Assembly (NCBI GenBank): GCA_037892935.1
Contig: JAYXKI010000001.1
Span: 3,224,001-3,288,000 of the forward strand
DNA: 64,000 nucleotides
DNA from: Phlebopus portentosus
Lineage: Eukaryota > Basidiomycota > Agaricomycetes > Boletales > Boletinellaceae
Reading direction: 5' to 3'
This document shows, piece by piece, positions 1-11,416 of this stretch (its first letter is position 1; each line of letters begins with the position of its first letter). The notes under the pieces are model-generated. The model was not told the origin of the DNA. It saw only the letters and a program-made list of their open reading frames with translations, and made no database searches. A program made the position numbers and the translations under genes.

Positions 1-880
1 TGATCAGAGTATCGCATCGAGCCTGGAAATCTGGCTGTGCCGCCGCAGGCTTATCCAAGTAAAATGCCTTGAGATTTGGATAAAATGATTGTATCTTGTC
101 CAGATGCTGCAAAACGACGTTAACTTGATGAAATGCGGAGGGGAAACCAGGACCACCCTGGACACGAAACTGCATGATTTCTCCTATGACGCGGTCCACT
201 AAGTGCAGTTTGCGCTCCTCAAGAATGCGACGTTCTTCCTGGACGGATCTGCCTCTGAGCTTCGCTCGTATTCCTATCCAAACATCCAAATGCCTGTTGT
301 TGCCAGCGTCGGCTGACTTCTGAAGAGCGACCTGTATTCGACTCTTCTCGGACTTCAGGACATCTCCGTCAAGGACAGAGGCCAACATGCTCTGCCACTC
401 AAGCCGTTCACGCTGTTCAATGGTCAGGTGGTCTACGTTGACCGTATCCAAGGGCGATACATGGCGGTCTCGATTATCATAACTTGGGAGACTTCTAGGT
501 AGTTCTTCATCACTTTCATCCTCAAAGATCTGCCCGCCTCTATGGAAGACGGTCGCCTCTGGGTCGTCTCTAGGATCGTCAAATGTTGCCGGGCGAGAGC
601 GGTAACGTTTCACGAATTGCGCGTAGATATCAGAGTATTTGGACGAAGACGAAGGCGGCGGGGGCTGGATTGGTGGCGTGATTAATGCATTACCCGGAGA
701 TGCTGTGAAAGTAGTGGGCGAGCGTTGTTTCGTTCGCGTCTTTAAGGACGACATGCCTGGAGGCGTCCCGTAAGGTAACTGTACGTGGCCAGGAGCTGAC
801 CACTGGTCGTCTCGGTCGTTCTCGTCTACATCATCGTTTCCTTCTGGATGAGGGTAAAGAATGGGTATATGCCGGCGCAT
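1..880 (-). CDS. SSK2: Ssk2/Wis4-type MAP kinase kinase kinase, N-terminal part (runs off left edge)
   Basis: An uninterrupted minus-strand reading frame starts at the ATG at 880-878 and is still open at base 1, giving about 293 residues. The first 150 or so residues are low-complexity, with Pro/Ser runs and an acidic patch. They are followed by the block LTIEQRERLEWQSMLASVL and then a region containing WIGIRAKLRGRS. I recognise this pair as the conserved segment of fungal Ssk2/Ssk22/Wis4 MAPKKKs that precedes the kinase domain. In known systems this kinase is activated by the Ssk1 response regulator and phosphorylates the Pbs2 MAPKK of the HOG osmostress pathway. The kinase domain lies outside the window. 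The gene is divergent from DRG1, with about 200 bases between start codons. The family call is firm; which paralogue it is cannot be decided from this part. Confidence 0.8.
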   Translation of the reverse strand, partial: MRRHIPILYPHPEGNDDVDENDRDDQWSAPGHVQLPYGTPPGMSSLKTRTKQRSPTTFTASPGNALITPPIQPPPPSSSSKYSDIYAQFVKRYRSRPATFDDPRDDPEATVFHRGGQIFEDESDEELPRSLPSYDNRDRHVSPLDTVNVDHLTIEQRERLEWQSMLASVLDGDVLKSEKSRIQVALQKSADAGNNRHLDVWIGIRAKLRGRSVQEERRILEERKLHLVDRVIGEIMQFRVQGGPGFPSAFHQVNVVLQHLDKIQSFYPNLKAFYLDKPAAAQPDFQARCDTLI

Positions 881-1083
881 CACGGCTCAAACAGCGAGCA
901 GCCTCTAGACCACTGATAGTAGTGGCAAGTACTGAGTGACGAAGACCAACTCGTATATACGCATTTACTGAATTTTCTTGATCGTGTTGTGTTACTGTAG
1001 TCCCGTGATCTCAAATCTCAATTATTCCTCCTTGGTTTGTTACTACCACCGCATCTATTCAGAATCAAATTTAATAGCTCATC
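881..1083. promoter_or_regulatory. Short divergent promoter region (SSK2 / DRG1)
   Basis: These 203 bases separate the start codons of two divergently transcribed genes and must hold both promoters and 5' leaders. I see no convincing TATA box and no conserved motif that I can name. Confidence 0.4.
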
Positions 1084-3232
1084 ATGGGTGTTTTGGAAAA
1101 GGTCGGCGAATAAACGCATTTTCCTCATAGTTTACAGGAAGGCTTAAAATTCTGTTCGTCTCTTAGATAAAAGCCATCGAGGGTATGTATGCGTTCGTAA
1201 AGTTACTTCCACTCTTGCCTGCATGCTAACTGGCATCACTGGCACAAGAGGAAATGGCCAGGAGTAAGGACCTTACATTTGAGAATAGCTACATGCTTCT
1301 CTGAAGTCATTCATTTGTACACTTAGCGCAGAAGAATAAGGTGCGTGTTATCTAATAAACGGCTTCGTTTACATTGCCCAATCCTCCAGTAGGCCACGGA
1401 GTACCATCTTGGCCTCTTAAAGGCGAAGCTAGCTCGGTACCGTGCTGAACTGCTTGAGCCAACATCCAAGTCAGGAGGCGCAGGAACAGGTTTTGAGGTG
1501 CAAAAATCCGGTGATGCTCGAGTAGCATTGATTGGATTTCCTTCCGTCGGGAAGGTCAGTTCGTGCAAATTCACTGAATATCTGGATCCATCGAACTTTT
1601 TGTTACCTCCTAGTCCACTCTTTTGAACAAGATGACACATACAGCCTCAGAGGCAGCAGCATATGAATTCACTACATTGACGGTTTGTCTGCGGATATTC
1701 TTAATCCCCACGGTTGGCGACGGCTCATCCGATACACAGGCAATTCCTGGTGTTCTAGAATATGCAGGGGCTCGAATACAGCTTCTGGACTTACCGGGAA
1801 TCGTTGAAGGCGCCAGTCAAGGTACTTGAAATTCTTCTTTTATGATGAGACTTGAGAACTGAATTTTCTCGCGTGTAGGCCGTGGTCGGGGCCGACAAGT
1901 CGTTGCAGGTGAGTGGGTTCATGAGTGATCGCTTCTGTGTCTTAGCATTATCAGTTGCGAAAACGGCCGACTTGATCATTATGATGCTGGACGCCACGAA
2001 ATCCTTAGAGCAGCGGAGGTTACTCGAGATTGAATTGGATGCCGTAGGAATCCGACTTAATAAACGAAAGCCTGACGTTATCGTAAAGCGGAAAACCACT
2101 GGCGGAGTTGGTCAATTCATTCTTCGATTGCTTATCTTTTTCACGTTTCTTGCGCAGATGACAGTGCGTCCTGTGATATGCTTTATCGGACTTTGATCTG
2201 AAACAATGATACAAGATTACTGCTACGATAAAATTAACGAGGACAGACGATAAGACCATACGGACTATTTTAGCGGGATGCAAGTTGCTATTCGTTTCCA
2301 TGAATGTGCTGACTTGACTAGATGGATGTCATTGCAGACAAAATACATAACTGCGATGTTATGATTCGTGAAGACGTGAGTTCTCTTTACACCCTCATTG
2401 CGAGTATTTCTATACTAAACCTGTATATCAAGATATCGACCGACGAATTCATCGACGTTCTCATAGGTAATTTGCTTTGAGCTTCTTCTGACTCTTCTAA
2501 CTCCGAAAAAGGCACTCGAAAATACATCCCTTGTCTTTGTGAGAACAACTCATGCATGTTTGATATTCAGGCATCCTCTTATAGCCTCTTATCCGACTAT
2601 TAGACGTTTATAACAAGATCGATTCGATAAGCCTAGAACAAGTCGATAAGTTGGCAAGGGAAGATCACACGGGTATGTAGCCAAGAAAACTCCGACTCAG
2701 CCAGAAACTGAATCTATTTCTATAGTTGTTATCAGCTGCGAGATGGATCTAAAGTCGGTTCTTTGGAGCATTCAACATTATTGCTTACTGATCTGCGACT
2801 ATGGAACCAGTCTAGACTATCTCCTTGAGAGACTATGGGAGTATCTTGACCTCGTAAAGGTTTATACAAAGAAACGAGGGGCCCACCCCGACCTGACAGA
2901 CCCCATCTGCCTTCGAAAAGGCGCCACAATTGAAGTACGCTTTCATGCTTCTGGGTACTTTTCCTGGTTCCTGATATTGTCCTCAAGGACGTGTGTCACG
3001 GCATTCATCGTTCATTAGCTGCAAACTTCCGCTACGCACTTGTCTGGGGAAGAACTAGCAAGTTTTCGCCCCATGCTCAAAAGGTCGGGCTCAATCATGT
3101 CGTTGCAGACGACGATGTGGTGTCGAGTGAGTCTTGGTCCATTTTCATTCGGCTTCCGCGCTGTTTCATAGAAGAGAACGCTAACTCCGCGACCCACTTA
3201 CTTCTTAATACTACATAGTATTCACGAAGTAA
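1084..3232 (+). CDS. RBG1: Developmentally regulated GTP-binding protein 1 (DRG1/Rbg1), many introns
   Basis: This is a TRAFAC-class GTPase of the Obg/DRG family. The yeast and human proteins bind translating ribosomes with a DFRP partner. Spliced by eye, the protein starts MGVLEKIKAIEEEMARTQKN and continues through G1 (GFPSVGKS, split by an intron), the G2 region (YEFTTLT), G3 (DLPGIVEG), G4 (YNKIDSIS) and the C-terminal TGS domain ([16 protein letters not shown]). It ends in VSIFTK and a stop at 3230-3232. The order and spacing match the family, so the gene appears complete. Exon 1 is 18 bases and the next three are only 16, 15 and 14 bases (1167-1182, 1249-1263, 1327-1340). One intron (2280-2337) uses a GC donor. 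Without it the frame appears broken at the [15 protein letters not shown] junction. Confidence 0.93.
2280..2337 (+). other. GC-AG intron in DRG1 (58 bases)
   Basis: No GT donor keeps the frame between the exon ending ...TIRTILAG and the exon starting ...[13 protein letters not shown] donor (gcaagt) at 2280 with the acceptor at 2336-2337 gives [15 protein letters not shown], which agrees with the conserved family sequence as I know it. The donor hexamer fits the usual GC-AG consensus. Confidence 0.8.
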
Positions 3233-3740
3233 TAAAGCGCATCGATTTCCCCCGAAATTAAAGCGAATGTATTGAGATGTAACGTTTAATTGTAGCCGTA
3301 CTACTCAAGTTAAGGAAACTTAGAGTGCCTTTTCGTGATATGGATATTCCGAGAGTTGTCCAGCTGGCTCGGGATAATAAAGTAAGCACGATACTTTCGG
3401 GGCCTACTCCGACAGTAGTTTTGCCATCACCCATCCTCTCGTTCAGAAGAGAACGGTGCTTCCCGACGCCCGTGCAAGAAGTTCATAGAATTTCTGTATT
3501 CGGAGGATTTTGCGGCCCTCTGCGACTATTATGTTATCCTTGAGGCTTTCGTGTGGACTGATGTATTCCACGCCGTGTTCTCCACCGAGCACGGCAGGCA
3601 TTTTCCTTAAAATTTATTCTCGCGCCCCTACATACATAAAAAAGCGCATTCCATCCTTGCAAGTCCTGCCTGGACCTGGCAAGACCTGGCACACCAGTCT
3701 AACTTAACTGAACCGCGGTTTACAAAATCACCTGCCTTCT
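3233..3740. other. Intergenic, no supported gene
   Basis: This follows the DRG1 stop. A short open stretch around 3325-3390 (MPFRDMDIPRVVQLARDN) looks peptide-like but has no recognisable continuation, and I do not call it. A small direct repeat based on ctggcaagac/ctggac occurs at about 3660-3690. The 3' part must hold the promoter of the next gene. Confidence 0.5.
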
Positions 3741-5231
3741 ATGGATACCCAAGACATCAACATCAACTCAGCAGTCGCGTCCTCCCTCAACCTCGAGTTC
3801 ATCTTCCTTGGCACAGGCACTTCCAGCAGTCTGCCGCAGATCAAATGCCTAACCACTTCTCCAAGTGATCCGCAGTGTAAAGCCTGTACGTCGGCGTTGA
3901 CGCCTGAAGGAAGGAAGAATGCGAGGCGCAACACGAGTGCCCTCTTTAGAATGAAGGGCAAGGACGGGAACCCAGTGTGAGTACCGTGCACTCTCAAAAA
4001 GGTCTTGACAGACGATAGCTTCTGTTCCTCCCCTGCAGAACGGTCGTTATAGATGTCGGCAAAACATTCCTGGCTTCCGCGTTAGAACTGTTTCCGAAGT
4101 ACGGACTGAGGAGGATAGATGCTGTCCTGATTACCCACGCACATGCAGACGGTAAGTCGGAAACAAGGCGAAATCTCTTCACAAAAGGCTGAGCGAATAT
4201 CCGAATGCTAGCTATGAATGGCCTGGATGACTTACGTGGTGAGTGTCTCATTTTCGTATCGCATATTGCTGTTGTGATATTTTTAACGGGACTGGACTTA
4301 TTTAAGGCTGGACATTGCACGGGAACATACAACCCTACATTGATATCTATGTCTCACAGGCGACCTACACCGAAATCGGGAGGGCATTCCCATATCTACT
4401 GTCGAAGGAATTTGCTTCCGGTGGTGGAGACGTGAGCGATTTTACCTCTCTTGGCTCGGACGTTTCCCTGAACCTGCGTGTAGGTTCCTGAATTCAGATG
4501 GCACATAATCGAAGACAGGCAAACTTTCGAAATTCTGGACACAGGAATACACGTTACCCCGTTCTCCGGTAAATATTCCTATTTATGTTCGGTACCTAAA
4601 GTCAATCTTCATCGTTCTCACAAATTCAGTCTACCACGGAAAAGTCTTTAAACAATGTCCTCCTCCAAGTGCTGCGCTTCCGACTCCAAACTACACATCT
4701 CCTCCCACGCCGGTCTCAGGAAGAACCTCGCCTTTACCGTCAGCGTTTTCAGCACCCGTTCGGATTCACACGAGTGAATTGGAGAAGCCCTATCTTTGTA
4801 TGGGCTTCAAGATCGAAGACGCAGTAATATACATATCCGATGTGTCGCTCATTCCCGAAGACGTTTGGGAGTTCCTGCTTGCTCCAGCTCACGTGGACGA
4901 GAGAAACCGTATCCCTATGCTTGTTCTGGATTGCTTGCGCATTGTACCTCACACGTCTCATCTTGGATTAAAGCAGGCAGTGGATGTTGTCAGGAAACTC
5001 AAAGCACGACGGAGCTACTTGGTGGGGTTTACGCACGATATGACACATGAAGAATACGCAGAAGTCCTTCGGTCTCTGGAAGGGGAGCAGGACTTGTCCA
5101 ATGTGACCCCTGAGGTCCGTCATGCGATCAAGCTGATCAAAGGTGATGAGAAACAGTGGGTTCGACCGGCATTTGACGGTCTGCGAATTTTTATTTCTCC
5201 TGACGGGTTGGTCGCGGAGGATTGTAACTAG
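3741..5231 (+). CDS. Metallo-beta-lactamase-fold hydrolase (PhnP-like family)
   Basis: Spliced by eye from the ATG at 3741 to the TAG at 5229-5231, with four short introns in the first half and one near 4570. The N-terminus has FIFLGTGTSSSLP, then cysteines in a C-x(n)-CKAC pattern and RRNTS, followed by the metal-binding motif LITHAHADAMNGLDDLRG (HxHxDA form). A later conserved region reads VLDCLRIVPHTSHLGL, and GFTHDMTHEEY holds a further metal-ligand-like histidine. This arrangement fits the eukaryotic PhnP-like branch of the MBL superfamily, which often holds phosphodiesterases. The true substrate is unknown. The serine/proline-rich insert around 4660-4760 (PTPNYTSPPTPVSG) looks like a lineage-specific loop. 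The introns near the HxHxD motif split it (CAT GCA GAC G / CT ATG). Confidence 0.85.
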
Positions 5232-5502
5232 TTGGTCACTGATGGTTACTTTCGATTTTGTTTGTGTATGCATCTGCAGACCATAGTTGAGCCATGTAAT
5301 AGCAGAGCTGCGTGCGTGCGATTTGATTTGTTAAAAGGCGTTATATTATGTAATCAAACTTCTCCGTGTCGGATGAACTACTCAGTCATTCATGCCCATG
5401 TCTTGAGTCTTTCCTTTACCTCTTCCCCTATCTCTCCTCCCATCAACCATCAATCTGTAGCCTGCAGTCCTCCTCGAGCTGCCGGAGTGATTTGAGTAAA
5501 AA

Positions 5503-6354
5503 ATGCGGCTTTATACTCAGTCTTTTCGATATGAGTAAGGCTTATATCTCATACAATAATGCTGGTTGAGTAACCCTTTTTTCTTCAGCGACTCCTGGCC
5601 TATAGTTTCGTTCGCGTTCCTTCTTCGTTATCCAAATCCATATGCGTCTCATGTCGTATCTTGCGATGTCATTTCGCGCAATGTCACGCCGGAGGGCACG
5701 CTCTCTACTACGCGTCTAATTCTCAAGCGCGGCGCCCTTCCAAAATGGGCTCCGAAAGGTATAATAAACAGGGCTGAAAGTTGGGTCGTTGAGCAGAGCG
5801 AGGTGGATCTTTTCGGAAGGGTGGTTCGATGTCAGACGAGGAACCTAGATCATGTCAAGGCATTACAAGTCCATGAGTTTGTCGAATTGCGAGAAGCTGA
5901 TAATGGGTATGTGCTTGACTTTATCTGGGAGCACACGGATTAAACATATGTACAGAGGGACACTTCAAACTACGCAGGCTCAATTCATCTCTCGGTTTGG
6001 ATGGGGTCTGACAAAGCGTATTGAGAACCATGGGTTAGCCAAGTTCAAAGCAAACATCCAGAGGGTATGATTGCAAACTTTGAACATTGCACAATATCTC
6101 ACGTTACTGCTTAGTCTCGTGAAGGTGTTTCATCTGTGCTGCGGATGCTGCGCGAATCTCGTTTTCGTCCTTTAACCATGGGGCCAGATGGACACTTCAC
6201 TACGTCCTTTCATCCTGGGTCGACATCTGAGTCTTGGCCTAGGACATACAACGCTGCAGGAGCAGCCGAGGGCGACCAAAACAGAGAACCGCTTGGCTCA
6301 AGCGACTCAAAGTCTCGGTCGTCGCTGAAAACTCGGATTAACAAAGGCACATGA
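5503..6354 (+). CDS. PRELI/MSF1 (Ups-type) mitochondrial intermembrane-space lipid-transfer protein
   Basis: A short 32-base first exon (5503-5534) encodes MRLYTQSFRYD. After an intron the protein continues DSWPIVSFAFLLRYPNPYAS, then SCDVISRNV, and later RFGWGLTKRIENHG. These are hallmarks of the PRELI/MSF1 domain. Yeast Ups1, Ups2 and Ups3 carry phosphatidic acid or phosphatidylserine across the intermembrane space together with Mdm35. The domain fills residues 1 to about 175. The tail is Ser/Arg-rich and ends at the TGA at 6352-6354. Further introns start near 5909 (gtatgt) and 6065 (gtatga). Which Ups paralogue it is cannot be told from the sequence alone. Confidence 0.88.
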
Positions 6355-6782
6355 AGGTTGTTGGAACGCGACTGTGCTCTTCTCCTCCCCCACTCATTGC
6401 TCTCCCGCTTTTTACGATGTTATTTTATCTGGTGGCTCAGTTGTCTCGTAATAGTCCAGCAAAAGGTCTTGCAAGAGTCCTGCATTATGTATTATTAGCA
6501 GTAGTTACATTTTATATATCCCCCGTATCGCGATTCATTGACGAGTTTCGAGTGACACGCGTTTGGTAAGTCGCGGCCTGAGGAACCCAATAAGTACGAC
6601 GGTTCCACGGTTCCGATGGCTTGGTCGCATGGCATGAAACTTGCTCAAAAGCCACGTCGTCTGTCAACCAACTAGCACATTGATAGCCCTCTTTCAACAC
6701 CATTGCGCATTGGGCAAACGCCTCTGCGGATCAAGCTCTATATTTCATCGTTTATCGACTTGAGTATTCTGTCCGGAGCACA
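6355..6782. other. Intergenic, no supported gene
   Basis: The 3' flank of the PRELI gene and the promoter of RIC1. Open stretches here are short, hydrophobic and without a recognisable family, so none is called. Confidence 0.5.
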
Positions 6783-9700
6783 ATGTACTTTCCGACATCC
6801 GCCGCTCGTCAGCTCTCGATCGTGCCAGCTTTGCCCAATCTTGTTGCGGAACCCATAATCGCATTATGCCCAAGCCCTAACAAAGCGTTGTTTTGCACGC
6901 TGACGAAAAACAGTATCACCGTATGGCGAGCAAGGGTAAGATTCAAGTGAAATAAGGAGACCTGTGGTTGACTGGAAGTTGAATAGCCCGCCGTGGTCCT
7001 TGCCTTTTTATCGAGGACAGCAACGTCCATGATTGAGCATGGGAACAATGTTTCAGCACATTGGTATCCCAACGGTTCGAAGCTGCTCATCCAAGTGAGT
7101 TCCTATTCTTATCGTTGTCTGTATTCTGACACGATACTGGCAACAGACTACGGATTCGTATTTGGTTCTCGTTCGTGTAATTTATGATGGAAGACCAACA
7201 TTGGGACCGTATCAAACACCTCCTTTACCCTCGAATGCCCAGCGTCATTTCCAACCGGGCTCGGGCGAGGCTTCGCCAATGTTCTCCGTAAGTTTGAGTT
7301 TTGAAGGCGTCATTCGTGTTGACGGTGATCTGTTGAGGTGAGGATGCTCGAATTCATTTCGGATATCTGTTCCTATGATGGTTATTTCACCCAGTGTGTC
7401 TCCGCGAAGGCAATGCATCATGTTTTCGACCCAAAATCCACCTTCAGTTCAGCGAATACCCTGGCCCACTATTGAAGATGACCTGAACGAGGAATACGAT
7501 GGTACGAAGTCCAAAGGATCGTTGTCAGGGCACGACACTTGGATCCTGAACGACCATGAGTTGCCTTGGCTGGTAAATTCAAACGGTATAGTTTTAACAT
7601 CTCCCATTGTTGCGGAACTGATTAGTATGTCTCAGTGACGGTTGTTCAAATGTCCTACGCGCGAGCTGCGAAGGTCGAAACATGGATCACCTCTGACGGA
7701 CGTGCATACTTTGTCCAGCTAGTTGAGATGGCGACTGGACGCTCAAACAATTCTTCTAGTACAAGTCTGCAGACCCCGGTAGGTACAGCATGCTCAAACA
7801 CGCGAATTGATCGTTTATGACCTCTTTTGTCATCTTGCGTTCTCCCGTGAACGAACCCAGGATAGCCAGAGCTCCAGAGATTCATTATTACAATGGCAAG
7901 GAGTTTGCATTCATGATGTGGAGCCTCCACGATGGGTCCAAAAGCAACGTGCTCCGGACGACTCCACCGAATTTGATTACATTGATTCTCGCAGAGCGGT
8001 ATGCGTCGTGGCGAATTCCAAGTTTTCAGTAGTGGCCACAGGAACACAAAGGTGTGTTGCGGCTTTGACCTACCATACACACTGTTTCATGCGTTATGAC
8101 ATAAAGTGGCACAGTTGAGCTCGCCAACTTTCCTTCTTTTGAAGGAGAAATGCCGAAGGCACAATTTCTCTCATTACCGGCGTTCGCTGGGAATATCAAA
8201 CCAGGAACCGTTTGCGCTATGGAATGGAGTTCAGATGGTTATGCCCTTGCTGTAGGCTGGAATAATGGCTGGGCAGTTTGGAGCGTTGGAGGACGATGTT
8301 TAGCTTGGGGTTTTGGAGTGAATGAAGATGTGAACAATCCAAGGTAATATCGGTCCATAAGTGTAGATTGGTGTGCTGATGTCGCTTAGGTTTCAGGATA
8401 ACTTCATGTTTGGAATATTGGATCTCGTGCGGCACCTCCTTTTTTCTGTCTATTTGAGTTTGCAACTCATTAAGACAGTTTTGGGGACAAGGAAACTTCG
8501 AATTATTCGTTATATCCAATGGTAATTCGAATAGTAGGTACGGATACTTGATGCAGAGCTCTTCGCTGACGGCATAAGTAGAACCTGATGGCCAACTGTT
8601 TATAATCCCATTTGCAAAAAGTGCCGTGACGGAGCAGCAAACGCCTGTACGTATTGTCCATCCGAAGTACATCGGAAACCTTGACTGGACTTGTCTGACA
8701 GGATAACACTCGATATGCATTCCTTCAGACGGATGACCGAGTACTCGTTTATCGAGGTGCAGATCAACCTGATATGAGTGTCATCAATCCGGAGTCTGAT
8801 GTCTGGCAACATGTCAAGGTATTTGCTTGTATCTTTATGCCGGCGCTATGGACTCATTTTTGTAAAAGATTCCTCTAGAGTACCTTGCGACTAACTGGCC
8901 AATAAGGTACTCCGCAATAAGTATGGACGGCCGTCTAATAGCTGTTGCAGGACGACGAGGGCTGATTCATTTCAGCTCGACATCTGGACGCTGGAAACTA
9001 TTTGGTGACAGTGTTCAAGAGCAAGCTTTCGCAGTCAGAGGTGGCATAGTGTGGTTCCACCATGTTCTGATTGCAGCTGTCGAGCTATCAAAAGCATATC
9101 AGGTGCGCACGTGTCTAAAAGCATCAAGAGATCAATCAAGTATTGAAGAAATATCGTAACAGATCAGGTTGTACTCTAGGGACCTTGATCTTAGCAATCA
9201 GAATGTCCTCCACAGAGAGGTCCTGACTTCTCCTGTCGTGACAATATCTCTTGTTGACAATTCTCTTCTCGTGTATACCGCGGATAATACCCTAAGTCAC
9301 TACCTTATTGCGCCAACCAAGGACACCATACAACTCCATTTCTGTGGTAGTATCACATTTGATGGTGTAATTGCAGCACCACATGCCGTCCGAGGGCTTA
9401 GTTGGATGATCCCGAGCGCACAAAAGCGTGAGCATTTGAATCCAAAGCAAGTTATTGTTCATTGCTAAACTACTCCGCGCAGAACTCGGAGATCCGATGG
9501 AGGATCTTGCTATTGCGACTGTTCTCATGATGGTCGGTGGCAAATTGGTTCTACTTCGTCCGCGGAAGGCCGGCCAGCATGAAGTTAAATATGATATGCA
9601 AATCCTTGCCGACCGCATAGAGTTCTGTTGGATACATCTTCGTGGCATCGGGACCCTCGAAAACTCGCTATGGGGTTATGATGGACGAGGTATACGAGTA

Positions 9701-10648
9701 TGGCTGAATGCGTTGAATATTGAGACGCCGTCCAATCCGGATAGTTCGCCTGACTTTGTTCAAGAAAGTGTGAATATAACGTTGGATTTCTATCCCTTAT
9801 GTGAGCTCGCTCCATTTTGCCTTCTCTGAGTCTGCGTCTCATAATGTCAGCTTGTTTGATGGACAAGGGCATTTTGATAGGCGCCGAACACGAGCTGGCA
9901 GCACGACCTTCTCTGCCTTTCGTTTTGTTTAGGTACACTACAAGCGTAAGTAAAGACTTCGAATGTAAATGCGTGTATGCTTACGCTTCTTCATCAGTCT
10001 CAGCTCTTTCTGCATCATATCCTTCACGCACATCTTCAGGCTGGCGAAGTGGAACTTGCTGTATCATTTGCCAAACATTATGAAAACCTGGTGTACTTTT
10101 CACATGCGCTAGAAATTTTGCTGCACACGGTCGTTGAGTCTGAAGCTAATACTGATGACTCCCCTGGAGATTCAACTGCGGCCGTCGTACTCCCGAAAGT
10201 CATCGAGTTTCTGGATTATTTCGATGTGGCTCTGGATGTCGTAGTTGGCTGTGCACGGAAGACCGAAATGGCCCGATGGAAGATGTTGTTTGACATTGTG
10301 GGCAATCCTAAAACGCTCTTCGAGGTGGGGACCCTTGCATTGTTCGGTGTCTAGAATATTAAACCGTCTTTTCAGAAATGCCTCGCTTCAAACAAGCTCA
10401 AAACGGCCGCATCGTATCTCTTGGTCCTGCACAACCTAGAGCAATTGGCCGATAACAAGGGTGCCGTCGAACTTCTAAAAAGAGCCATGGAAGGTGAAGA
10501 CTGGCAGCTTTGTCGGGAGCTTCTGCGATTCCTTCATTCTATCGATGACAGTGGCATAGCGCTGCGGGAAGCTCTTGCACAGACCGGCATTCTGACAGAA
10601 ACCGGTCCTGCAATACTCGTAGGGATGAATGGGGCAACGAGCTCGTAG
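6783..10648 (+). CDS. RIC1: Ric1, subunit of the Ric1-Rgp1 exchange factor for Ypt6/Rab6
   Basis: The protein starts MYFPTSAARQLS at 6783, typical of Ric1. It runs through a WD40/beta-propeller N-terminal half (NGSKLLIQTTDSYLVLVRV, GTVCAMEWSSDGYALAVGW, LFWGQGNFELFVISN, YSAISMDGRLIAVAGRRGL) into the helical RIC1 domain (SQLFLHHILHAHLQAGEVE, DYFDVALDVVVGCARKTEMA). It ends ...VGMNGATSS at the TAG at 10646-10648. In yeast and animals Ric1 acts with Rgp1 at the Golgi to activate Ypt6/Rab6 for endosome-to-Golgi traffic. I followed the frame through more than ten short introns and found no lesion. For example, the acceptor near 8112 gives GTQSGTVELANFPSFEG. Confidence 0.9.
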
Positions 10649-11416
10649 CCTCGGGTTTCTCTTCATGGTTATTTCCTTCCCGCGGACATTAAACCTTTCA
10701 TACGGTGACCATAGCAGTACTATTTTCATTTTTCATTTTGCATTCTGTATGATTTTGTCAACTTATTTGTATTAATTATTTGGCGGATTGCTACTGCCTC
10801 TTACGTGGTTCGGTTTACATGTACACGGGAATGAGATTGATAGAGCACTATTGGAACGACGGATCCGAGCATATCTCCATCTGTATGGCTTGTATATTAC
10901 TATGTACGGCAAGGCAAGACAATGTTGAGTGGCTCACCGAGAAGACCGAGCCTGACCCATCTGGGAAGGTTGCGCCCACGTGCATCTTTCTCTTCCTACC
11001 AACCCTGTCCCACTGTCCCACCCCACCAGACCGTTCAAAACGAAGTTATTCTTTCAAAATCATTTCCATACATGAAGCACGGTGGCAGTCGAAACGGAAG
11101 TCGCGAAATATTCTCGTCCACTGGAATCTGGCTTATACGGCTCGAAAATACCACTGAAGGTGCGCTTACGATTCAGTTTTGCTTCTTTATTAAGAATCTC
11201 GCAATGTTACTGCATCAGACTGCAACGTTCGGCCCGGCAAGGCAATATTATTCGCAGGCGAAGCCTTACCTTTGTTCTTCCAATCCCCCCGCTGCGGTTG
11301 TATGTGCAACATACCGTTCAACACGGCATATATCTCAGTCATTCCTTACAATTATGCAATGACGCCCTTGTATATCTATGCGGTGGCTTTCCATCATCCA
11401 TCCCAATCTGCTCCGT
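10649..11416. other. Intergenic, no supported gene (768 bases)
   Basis: Several open stretches occur between about 10780 and 11360 but they have no recognisable family and unusual composition, with short cysteine- and arginine-rich pieces. A run rich in C and CC (cccactgtcccaccccacc, 11007-11025) stands out. I treat the region as 3' flank of RIC1 plus promoter and leader of the F-box gene. Confidence 0.5.

Noticed and set aside
2270..2345. Apparent frameshift in DRG1
   Set aside because: A GC-AG intron gives a clean in-frame join with the conserved family sequence.
10780..11377. Overlapping open frames between RIC1 and the F-box gene
   Set aside because: No recognisable domain, low-complexity composition and no coherent exon chain.
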